64,000 nucleotides of DNA from Eutrigla gurnardus. Its lineage: Eukaryota > Chordata > Actinopteri > Perciformes > Triglidae. A program made the translations under genes and the position numbers. The stretch covers positions 1,402,001 through 1,466,000 of the forward strand of contig OY741268.1 of the NCBI GenBank assembly GCA_963514095.1, given 5' to 3'. Each line of letters begins with the position of its first letter. Positions within the stretch are counted from its first letter, which is position 1. The notes beneath the pieces are model-generated. The model was not told the DNA's origin and made no database searches. It saw nothing but the letters and a program-made list of their open reading frames with translations. This document shows positions 12,820-24,800 of the stretch, piece after piece.

Positions 12820-15800
12820 CAGCTGGAAGGTTACAGCCTGAATGCAGCAGGTCAGTCTGTGTTCCGCTTATTTGTCTGTGAATAAATGCTACAACCAGAC
12901 ACGAGCTAAGTTCCCGTGTGTTTTTGTCTGCCCAGACGTTGATAACAACTCTGTCTCAGCAACACTTAGGATGGGCTGATCTTAAAGGTGGACCAGCACT
13001 ATTCTCCTTTCAGTGACAAGCTGCTCCTCTGAGTCTCTGAGCTTTTTGAGCTTTAATATTTATTTTAACAATATATATATTTTTATTTAAACAATTAACT
13101 ATTAATATCTCTACTGCAAACTCTACTGTTTGTATCAGGAAAACACAAAGTTTAATGTTTTCAAAGTTATTGTTAGAACTGTAATGGGATTATTAAGTAG
13201 CAGTACTCTGTATGGGCAAGTAATGAAAGATAAGTATTTGTACTCTGATATAAAGTGCTATCAGTGCATCTGTATGAGTAGAGGCTTCCCATTCTGATGC
13301 ATATACACCTTCTGTCATTTTTTATCTTTACATTGCCACAAAAATATACAGACGAAATAGGAATTGTTCATATATATTTACGAATGGGGATTAATCAGAT
13401 TAATCACAGGTTAGCTGTGATTAATCTGATTGAAATGAGGAATCGATTGAAAGCCCGAGGTATGATGTATTAATCTATGTGTTACCGTGGTGAAGACACT
13501 AGAGGCAGTGGACCAGGACAAACAAGGAATCAGAGGGATGGGCTTCGGCCAATTAGTCACTGCCAGGGACGCCATCTGGACACAAAGACATACCGAACTT
13601 ACATTTACATTTAGGTCATTTAGCAGACGCTTTTGTCCAAAGCGACTTACAATAAGTACATTTGTCAAAAGAAGGAAACAAAGAAACCACAACGTATCAT
13701 TGCCGATAAAGTAAGAGCTAAAAATAGAACAAGTGTTAGGTCCTCATCTGAGTAAAGTAGTACCTTAAGAGCAACAGTGCTATGATCAGAGTGCTATAGG
13801 TAAGGTTTTTTTTTTTTTGGGGGGGGGGTTAGTGGGTCATGCTATGTAGAGTCGAGGTGAAGTCTGAACAGGAGAGTCTTGAGCCTTTTTCGGAAGATGG
13901 CAAATGACTCTGCTGTCCTGACTTTAGTCGGGAGTTCGTTCCACCACTGAGGCGCCAGAACAGAGAAGAGTCTGGACTTTGCTGAGCGACATTTGTTTGA
14001 TTTCAGCGATGGTGGTACCAGCTGGCCAGCTGAAGTAGCGGAGCAAAGTGCTTGCTTCGGGGCATGAGGTTTGACCGGTGTTTGAAGGTAGATGGGTGCC
14101 GTTCCATTGATGGCCCTGAAGGCCAGTGCCATCGTCTTGAATTGGATGCGTGCTGCAACAGGGAGCCAGTGGAGGTCACGGAGGAGGGGGGTCACATGGG
14201 AGAATTTGGGTAGATTGAAGATAAGGCATGCTGCAGCATTCTGGATACGCTGCAATGGTTTAATCGCAGAGGCCGGGAGTCCGGCCAGGAGAGAGTTGCA
14301 GTAGTCAAGGCGGGAGATGACCAGTGCTTGGACCAAGAGTTGCGTTGCATCCTTTGTGAGGAAAGTCCGAATCCTGCGGATATTGTAGAGGGCAAATCTG
14401 CAGGATCGGGCCACAGCAGTGATGTTGGGGGTGCAGGATAGTTGGTCATCGAGGATTACACCCAGGTTCCTCGCAGTTGACGACGGCAATACTGTGATGC
14501 CCTCGACAGTGACCGACAGGTCCATGCGAGGGCAGTCTTTCCCTGGGATGAAGAGGAGTTCGGTTTTATTCAGGTTAAGCTTGAGGTGATGTGCAGTTGT
14601 CCAGACAGAGATGTCAGCCAGACAGTCCGAGATGCGAGTTGCAATGTGAGTGTCAGAGGTTGGGGGAAAAGAGAGGAACAGCTGGGTGTCATCTGCGTAG
14701 CAATGGTAGGAGAATCCATGCGATGTAATAACAGAACCTAGTGATCTGGTGTATAGTGAGAACAGAAGCGGTCCTAATACTGAGCCTTGAGGGACACCCG
14801 TGTTCAGAGAACAGGGTTTGTACATAGAGCCATTCCATGCGACCTGAAAGGTGCGATTTGTCAGGTATGATGTAAACCAGGTGAGAGCAGAGTCAGTTAT
14901 GCCAGGTTCTGCCAGAGTGGAGAGGAGGATTTAGTGGTTGACTGTGTCGAATGCAGCAGATAGGTCGAGGAGAATGAGAATGGAGGAGTGGGATGAGGCT
15001 CTGGCGTCTCGCAGGGACTCGGTCACTGTGAGGAGGGCCGTCTCAGTGGAGTGAGCAGTCCTGAATCCTGATTGATTAGGGTCAAGGAGGTTATTCTGCG
15101 AGAGATAGGATGACAGTTGGTTGTAGGCGGCACGTTCCAAGGTTTTAGAGAGGAATGATAGAAGAGATACAGGTCTGTAGCTTTGGATATCAGTAGCGTC
15201 TAGGGTGGGTTTTTTAAGGAGAGGCTTCACTGTAGCTGTCTTAAAAGCCGCTGGAATGACACCTGAGGTGAGGGAGGAGTTGATCAGGGTGGTGAGGAAT
15301 GGCAAGATGTCGTGTGAGATGTCCTGGAGAGGAGAGGAGGGAATCGGGTCAAGGGAGCAGGTGGTGGCACGGTTAGATGTAACAAGTGCGTGAACGTCTT
15401 CAGAGGTGACGGGGCTAAAGCTGGTAAGGCCATCAGAGTTGAAAGTTGGGGGAGATGTTTTCTGGGAGGGAATAGGCGTGAATGAGGAGCTGATGTCATT
15501 TACTTTCTTGGTAAAGTAAGTTGCAAAGTCATCGGCAGTAAGGGAGGAAGGAGGGGGAGGGGTAGGAGGGTTGAGGAGGAAGGAGAACATGGAGAAGAGT
15601 TTCCTGGGGTTGGAGGTGGAAGAGTTGATCTTTGCCAGGTAGAAGGCAGATTTAGCTGCTGAAACAGTTGAGGTGAAGTCAGAGAGGAGGTGGTGGTAGT
15701 GAGCAAGGTCCTCGTGCTGGCCCAATTTCTTCCGACGAGTGGTGTGCCATCATCAGGGGAGCAGCTCAGGAGGGCATCCATCTCATCTAAAAAGTCACCG

Positions 15801-18800
15801 AGAGGACTGGGTGGGCGATAGATCACTATGATGTTGAGCTTGAAAGGAAGGGTGACAGAGACGGCGTGGAATTCAAGTGTAGATCGGGGTAGGTGGTCCA
15901 GAGGAAGGACCTGGTAGGACCATCTCGGTGAGATGAGGAGCCCAGTTCCTCCTCCTCGCCCTGTTCGTCTTGGGGAGTGTGAGCAGTTGAAAGGGCAGCT
16001 GGAGTGGCAGTGTTTTCTGGGGGGATCCAGGTCTCCATAAGGGCCAGGAAGTGGAGAGTCTGCAGGGAGGCATAGGCTGAAATGGTGTCTGCCTTCTTGA
16101 CTGCAGACTGGCAGTTCCACAGCCCCCCTAGTACTTCAAGTTCCTTACCGGTGGAGAATGGTGGGTAGCAGAGATTGGATGGGTTACAGCCTCGAGTGAA
16201 GGGTCTCTGGTAAAATCTTCTCCAGTGTGATGTCCTGACTGGGATAAGACACATGGCTGCGATCGGGGGGGGGGGGGGGGGGGGATGTTATGCCTACCTC
16301 AATGGACTTCCTCTATGGACTCCGTTCTGCTGGCTGACACCTTTTAAGTGCTCAGTTTACCTCATGCACTGACTGTGACCCCTCCCTCCAATCAAGTCTA
16401 TTGACTACAGCTGAGCTGGCTGAAACTAGCTGATTGTTCACTTAGCATAGACAGCTTCACAAGAATTTAAACAACAAGCTATCAACACAAGACTAAATGT
16501 TACAACTAGCTTTACTCACAGAAAGCCTGAACCCAAATCTACAATTAGTTTCTGACTTACCAACAAGAGACAAAGCAGCTTCCTTCCCTTCTCCAGACAA
16601 AACTTCATGAAAAATATCTTTGAATAGGATGAGGCATCATATTTGATCCACTTACGTTTGCATGAAAAACATTTACTTTCAAATTAAAGATAGTGGTTAT
16701 GAGTCTCCAGGCTGAGAGGATGTAAACTAGTTGTTTAGTGCAGTGCTGGGAGAATATATGGCTTTGATAAAAGGAGATCAAAGTGAAACAGGTTTTAATA
16801 AAGAAAATGACTGAACGTGTGACTCACATATCCTCCCATGGAGATGCCAGTCATTCCTAGTGGCCAGTAACCTTCTCTCTCCAGCCAATGGAGAAGAACC
16901 GTAGACTCCAGGATCAAAGCCCCTCCCATCACAAACAGGTCCGACACATTCTTTAGACTGGACCGCCTAAAACACCCACAAAAAGTAAATGTCCCTTGTT
17001 TAATGTTAACATTACACTGAATTAATGACAAGTCCACTGAAAATCGATCTGAGCATTGAACCATCAGGGCCTGTAGCCGTACCAAGCGGCTTTGAGCAGT
17101 TTGTAGCTGAAACTTTTAAAGGACAGCAGCTGGAATGAACCTGAACTCACAGTAATTAGAATGGATTCCAAAAATCATGGAAACAAATCTCAAAACACTG
17201 TATTTTCAGTATGGGGAGTTACAGCAAACCACAGCTAGAAATGAGAGCCGCGTTCTGAAGGCAGAGCTTCAAAAAGCTGATGAACCTTGCATATTTTCTT
17301 ATGTCTATTTTTGTTATTGTCTTTTTATTTTATTCTTTTCTGATCTAAAAGAATTAGGACTGTGTGGGACTGAGACAGGAATTCCAGACTCCAGGCTTGT
17401 GAGTTGGGAGAGCAGTTTGTTAGCCTAACTCCTGTTGAGGCAGAGCCTGAAGACCCCCTGGTCAATGATACTACAACAAGAGGACCCTCACTCTTTAGGG
17501 GACTAACCACCCCATAAGAGGCAACATCCCTTTTTTCATCCATTTTGAAGGTCTGAGGTTAGAAGGTGTCATATGCTGAACAGACAGTAACAACAACTGA
17601 GGCTTGGCTTAAATACACTGAACAAAGATATAAATGCAACACTTTTGTGTTGGCTCCATTTTTCATGAGCTGAAATCAAAGATCTCAGACTTTTTCTACA
17701 TACACAAAAGGCCTACTTCTCTCAGATGTTGTTCACAAATGTGTTTAAATCTGTGTTATTGAGCATTTCTCCTTTACTGAGATAATCCATCCAGCTGACA
17801 GGTGGTATCAAGATGCCGATAGACAGCATGATAGTTGCACAGGTGTCCCTTAGGCTGCTCACACAATAAAAGGCCACTCTAAAAAGTTTTGAGGGAGCGT
17901 GTAATTGTCATGCTGACTTAAGGAATGTCCACCAGAGTTGTTGTCTGTTAAGTAAATGTTGATTGTTCTACCATAAGCCATCTCCAAAGTTGTTTCTGAG
18001 AATTTGGCAGTCCATCCAACAGGCCTCACACCCGCAGACCATGTGTCACTGCGCCAGACATTCTGGTGCAAACTGTTTATGCCTTCTGTCATTTATCTTT
18101 CTGTTCCCAGAACAATATACAGAGAACATGGGAATTGCTCTGGTATATTTACAAATTGTAAATAATCGTGATTAATCCACAGGTACCCTGCGATTAATCT
18201 GATTACATTTTTATACCCTACTTTAATTCAAAATGGAGATGTGCATTGTCCAAATTTACATGATACCAAACAAGGAACAGATAGATAAGTTGTGCCTCTC
18301 CAACCGGAGAGCTAACATTACTATTTACCTTCGACAAAGTGCAGGTTAACGTTACCTGTCGGTAGCACAGAACCACTTCTATAATAATAGATAAATGGAT
18401 ATTTAGGCTAAAAAGGAAATCACTGCCAAACAGCATCAATGCAATCATCATCATTGGGAGGTAGACTGTAAAACCACTGGAGTATCCATCCTATGGAGGG
18501 GGAGAGTTTTACCTTCAGATAATATCAAGACACCAGCTGTGTAACAGTGCAGTCACCTTTGCACCACTGCTAGAAGCCAGCTGGTTAGCCGCCAATGCTA
18601 GCACACAACCACATATCTGACGACAGGGCGGCTTCATAGTATTTCCCTGTTGCGATTGAATAGTGTCCTCTACTTGGCCACTTCGCTTCACCCCTGTGGC
18701 TTTGCCGCAGTATATCCTCCAGCGTATGGTAGTAGGGTAACCTCAGAACAAAGGGCCTGGCAGCTCATGAGGTTCAGATCTTTTCAGGAGGGTCCAGTGC

Positions 18801-21800
18801 TCTGTCAATAAGAGGCTTCTCATCAAGGTACACCTTGTAGTAGACTCGCAAATGAAGCCCAATGGCCTGGGTCCCTCTATCCCCTCGGGGATCCCAATGA
18901 TTCTAATGTTGTGTCTCCTCGAGTGTCCCTCCAAGTCCTCACATTTTTCAGTTCGCTTTTCAACGAGTTCAGGCGAGTGACCTGGCATTGAAGTGTGTGT
19001 AGTTTTCCCAACTCTTTGATAGTGTTCTCAAGTGAAGCGGTAGTTGCCTCAATGGCTGAAATGGGTGTCTGCATTTCATTTTTGGTTGTAGCCAGTTCAT
19101 CTCTGACAACATGTACAGTGGTGTGAAAAAGTATTTGCCCCCTTCCTGCTTTTTTCTTTTTTTTGCATGTTTGTCACACTTAAATGTTTCAGATCACCAA
19201 ACAAATTTTAATATAAGGCAAGGATAACTCAAGTAAACACAAAATGCAGTTTTTAAATGAAGGTTTGTATTATAAAGGGAGAAAAAAATCCAAACCTTCA
19301 TGGCCCTGTGTGAAAAAGTATTTGCCCCTCCAGTTAAAACATAACTTAACTAAGGTTTATCACACCTGAGTTCAATTTCTCTAGCCACCCCCAGGCCTGA
19401 TCACTGCCACACCAGTTCCCAATCAAGAATTCACTTAAATAGGACCTGCCTGACAAAGTGAAGCTCCTCAAAAGCAAGACATCATGGTGAAAACCAAAGA
19501 AATTCAGGAACAAATGAGAAAGAAAGCAATTGAGATCTATCAGTCTGGAAAAGGTTATAAAGCCATTTCTAAAGCTTTGAGACTCAAGAGAACCACAGTG
19601 AGAGCCATAATCCACAAATGGCGAATACATGACACCGTAATGAGCCTTCCCAGGAGTGGCCGGCCAACCAAAATGACGCCAAGAGTGACAAAAGACCCCA
19701 GAACAACATCAAAAGAACTGCAGGCCTCGCTTGCATCAATTAAGGTCAATGTTCATGACTCTACCATAAGAAAGACACTGGGCAAAAATGGCCTACATGG
19801 CAGAGTTCCAAGACGGAAACCACTGCTGAGCCAAAAAAATATTAAAGCTCGTCTAATGTTTGCCAGGAAACATCTTGCTGATCCCCAACACTTTTGGGAG
19901 AATACTTTGTGGACTGACGAGACAAAAGTTGAACTTTATGGAAGGTGTGTGTCCCAATACATCTGGCGTAAAAGTAACACCGCTTTTCAGAAAAAGAACA
20001 TCATACCAACAGTAAAATATGGTGGTGGTAGTGTGATGGTCTGGGGCTGTTTTGCTGCTTCAGGGCCTGGAAGACTTGCTGTGATAAATGGAGCCATGAA
20101 TTCTGCTGTCTACCAACAAATCCTGAAGGAGAATGTCCGTCCATCTGTTCGAGACCTCAAGCTGAAGCGAACTTGGGTTCTGCAGCAGGATATGGTTTCC
20201 AAAACACACCAGCAAGTCCACCTCTGAATGGCTAAAGAAGAACAAAATTAAGACTTTGGAGTGGCCTAGTCAAAGTCCTGACCTGAATCCTATTGAGATG
20301 CTGTGGCATGACCTCAAAAAGGCGGTTCATGCTCGAAAACCCTCCAATAAGGTTGAATTACAACGACTGTGCAAAGACGAGTGGGCCAAAATTCCTCCAC
20401 AGCGCTGTCAAAGACTCATTGCAAGTTATCGCAAACGCTTGATGGCTGTTGCTGCTGTTAAGGGTGGCCCAACCAGTTATTAGGTTTAGGGGGCAAATAC
20501 TTTTTCACATAGGGCAATGTTCATTTGGATTTTCTTTTCCCCTTAATAAAAGAAAACTTCATTTAAAAACTGCATTTTGTGTTTACTTGAGTTATCCTTG
20601 CCTTATATTAAAATTTGTTTGATGATCTGAAACATTTAAGTGTGACAAACATGCAAAAAAAGAAGAAAGCAGGAAGGGGGCAAATACTTTTTCACACCAC
20701 TGTATATGGTCTGTATGCAGGTATCAATAGTTGCGCAAATGTCATCCATAATTTGACTTCATTTGGAATAGCAGCAATAGTGGCCTGTACTGCACTGTTT
20801 GGTGGATCCGCCTACACACTCTGGTCTGGTCAGCCCGGCACTTGGTCCAGGCCTCGTTCTTCTTGATTGTTCCTTTTGGTTTTCATCATCGTTTTTCTCC
20901 TTCAGTCTTTATTGCCCAGTTGCTTGTGTCTTAGTGTGTTAACCCAGAGTACTCTGGGGCAGATATGCAGTCACTTAGTATTTAGTATTGATAAAAGTAA
21001 AGTTACCAGAGCTACCACAATCATGTCTTACCCCACCATTACTCAACAGTGCCCCTCTTCAGGATCATCCTCCTCTCTGATTGTAAAGAAGTCAATGAAA
21101 AAATAAGCCTACTTCTCTCTTGATGTATTATCTCAGTAAACATTACAAACATGGGTTTATGATCTCAATCTCTATTTTCAAGTGTTCTTCGATCCTCTAC
21201 CGATCATGTTGTTCATTCAGTACATTATGGTCCATTTAAAGTCAAACACTTAACGCTGCTTTTTTGGGGGGGAGGGGGGGGGGTGTTGTTAGTGGGTCCT
21301 GCTATGCAGAGTTGAGGTGAAGTCTGAACAGGTCGGTCTTCGGAAGATGGCAAGTGACTCTGCTGTCCTGACATTGGTAGGAGTTCGTTCCACCACTGAG
21401 GCGCCAGAACAGAGAAGAGTCTGGACTTTGCTGAGCGACATTTGCTTGATTTCAGCGATGGTGGTACCAGCCGGCCAGCTGAAGTAGAGTAGCGAAGTGC
21501 TCGCGATGGGGCGTGTGGTTTGACCAGTGTTTGAAGGTAGGTGCCATTCCATTGATGGCCTTGAAGGCCAGTGCCATCGTCTTGAATTGGATGTGTGCTG
21601 CAACGGGGAACCAGTGGAGGTGACAGAGGCGGGGGGTCACATGGGAGAATTTGGGTAGATTGAAGAAAAGGTGTGCTGCAGCGTTCTCGATACGCTGCAA
21701 TGCTTTAGTCGCAGAGGCCGGGAGTCCAGCCAGGAGAGAGTTGCAGTAGTCAAGGCGGGAGATGACCAGTGCTTGGACCAGGAGTTGCGTTGCATCCTTT

Positions 21801-24800
21801 GTGAGGAAAGTCCGAATCCTGCGGATATTGTTGAGGGCAAATCTGCAGGATCGGGCCACAGCAGTGCAGTTGGGGGTGCAGGATAGTTGGTCATTGAGGA
21901 TTACACCCAGGTTCCTGGCAGTTGACAACGGCAATTCTGTGATGCCCTCAACAGTGACCGACAGGTCCATGCAAGGGCAGTCTTTCCCCGGGATGAAGAG
22001 GAGTTCGGTTTTATTCAGGTTAAGCTTGAGGTGATGCGCATTTGTCCAGACGGAGATGTCTGCCAGACAGTCCGAGATGCGAGTTGCAATGTGAGTGTCG
22101 GAGGTTGGGGGAGGAATAGCTGGGTGTCATCTGCGTAACAATGGTAGGAGAATCCATGTGATGTGATTACAGAGCCGAGTGATCCGGTGTATATTGAGAA
22201 CAGAAGCGGTCCTAGTACTGAGCCTTCATTTAGTGACACACTGAGCCTCTCTCTCTTCTCGCCTAGCAGGTCTCCCTGGACCGTAGTGGAACCTGATCCG
22301 GACTGCACCGATGCTGTGGTCTTGTTTGACTCTTACTGCTAGTATTTTTAAGGCAGCTGACTATTGATTAACGAAATTTACTAAAATCGGCATCTCTACT
22401 GTTACTAACTTACGATATGATACGATACTTTATTGATCCCACATCGGGGAAATTCACTTGTCACAGTAGCAAGAGATGTACAAGCAATAAAAAACGACAC
22501 AATAAAATACTGGTATAAAAAAGTAGACAGACAAAAGACAAGAGGATTTAGATTAATAAAGATATAGAGAAGCAATGGGCTATGTACATTATATACAGAA
22601 GGTTATTTACTATGAAAAGTGTGGAGAAATATTGCACGTTAGGGCTCTGTCTGTTGGTGAGGTAGTCGGTGGTCCATGCAGCCAGGTGGCAGTCGACTCC
22701 AGCTCCCTCCAGCTTCCCCCTGAGCAGTGATGGTTGGATGTGTTGAAAGCACTGGAGAAGTCAAAGAACATGACTCTCAGGGGCCGTCCAGACGAAGCAA
22801 AACAAACTTTTTTTCTCCGTTTTGCCTTGGCGTCGTTTCAAGAAAATCTGCGTCCAGACGAATCCACTGAAAACGACTCAGCGCGCTATAGTACATATTC
22901 CAGGCCCTTATGCGGCGCTGTTTCTGCTACAAAAATGCAGAAGAAGAGACGGAGCTTGACCGGATGTTTGCCGTTGCTATGGCAACACGTGAGAGTTACG
23001 GCTAATCTCCGCCCAACCACCCGATCAATAAACACCCATAAGATGACAATTTGGCCTGTATGAATAAAACCAACAATAAGCATCAACAGCCGTCACCCTA
23101 AGGACCTTGACGAGGCGTTGTCACACGTTGGGATGTATTAATTAGACTAATAAATGCCTAAATTCATGGGAAGTTAGCTAGCGGTTGTTTGTTAGCATCG
23201 TAATAAAGTAGCATATCTGCAACTTTTTTCCCGGAATATCGCCCCCCCTCTCTCAGCTCCGTTTAGCAGAATATCTGCTACGAGCACGGAGGCCGCCATT
23301 GTTGTTGTTGTTAGGAGACGTCGCGGGGGAGGAAGTCAGGCTCGAGGGTCGAGGAGCGGGGCGATGACGTCAGCGTATTCGTTTTCGCTGTCCACGCGAA
23401 AACGAACACGAAACGGAGGGGTGTCGTTTTTTTTCTTTTCCACCCCGAGAGCTGGTTTAAAAAAAGTGCGTTTTCAGGCCGCGAAAACGCCGGATCTGTA
23501 TGGACGGCAGGGCGAAACGCACAAGACTTCTGCGTTTACGCACTGAAAACGTTTTCATGTGGACAGGCCCTCACAGTGCTCCCAGTGTTCTCCAGGTGTG
23601 AAAGGGACCGGTGCAACAGGTAGATGACAGCGTCATCCACCCCAATGCCCGGTTGATACGCGAACTGCAGGGGGTCCATCTCGCTGTGCACCAGGTGTCG
23701 CAGGTGGGTGAGAACGATCCTCTCCATGGTCTTCATCAGGTGAGAGGTTAAAGCCACTGGCCTGAAGTGGTTGGGCTCCCTGGGGTGTGCAGTCTTTGGG
23801 ACTGGAACCACACATGATGTTTTCCACAGGAGTGGAACTCTCTCCAGACTGAGGCTCAGGTTGAAGATGTGCAGAAGTACTCCACAGAGCTGATCTGCAC
23901 AGTCCTTCAGCAGTCTGGAGTTGATGCCATCAGGGCCAGTTGCTTTCCTCGTCTTGGTCTTCCTTAAGGCTGAATTATGCTTCCGCGTCGACACAACGCA
24001 AGGGGGCTTGCGGACCCCTTACGTCCTTGCGGACCCCCCTTACGTCCAACGCAAGGGCCTGACGTGTACCTCCCAAAAATCCTAGACGCGCGTCGAGGCG
24101 ACGCAACACCAACGCAGCGGCATTGGCTGTGATTGGTCCGCTAACTACATCCGCTGGAGACCGCTATCCGGTTTCCACTCATAAACACCGCCATTTAAAC
24201 TTTTAAAAGGCTACTTTTATTGTTTTCACCTCGTTTTATTGTTTGCACCTTGTCGCTTTTGCACAAAGAAATAAAACACCAAGTTCAGAAAAATAGTGGA
24301 TGTTTAAAGCCGGAAAGTAAACAAATAGGCTATAACGAAGCTACGACGATATACGTCTAGAGTCTCGGTCGGTCGGTCAGTCTTTACAAAAAACATAGCG
24401 CCCTTTACCGGTGTGGCATTGAATTGCATTTCGACACGTAAACCCAACGCAGTACCATCACGGTCTCCAAGCAACTGCGTGGCCGTTGCGTGATCACTAC
24501 GCGGAAGCATAATCAGGGCTTTAGCTCCATCCTCACCTGATCAGCTGTTATGGAAAGGCGGGGCCATGGTGTGACTCCTGTTGAGTAAGGTTGGGGGTGG
24601 AGTGTGTGGATCGGTCTACCAGGGAGTGGTGTGAGGAGGGTGCAGTTGGTGTCGGAGGTGTTACGGCGGGAGATGGGGGGGTGGTGTGCTAGAACAGTCA
24701 GGTCTGATGAGCTCTGGTGAGAGGGGGAGGGTGGGGTGGCACAGTCGAATCTGTTGAAAAAGAGATTCAACTCATTTGCCCAGTCCTGGTCTCTAGATTC

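Larger units (their letters stand above)
13597..16612 (-). mobile_element. L2-clade LINE, copy 1 (near full span, degraded)
   Basis: Reads right to left. 5' UTR 16612-16290 matches the repeated 5' region of copy 3; a poly-G run sits at 16265-16285. Endonuclease region 16254-15800, RT region 15725-13842. The 3' end 13690-13597 is 'aagtcgctttggacaaaagc' then GTCTGCTAAATGACC and a TAAATG-type tail, the signature end of fish L2 elements. A deletion near 15725-15800 removes the end of the endonuclease and shifts frame. It sits in ABHD18 intron 7, antisense-neutral (same strand as the gene). Confidence 0.88.
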
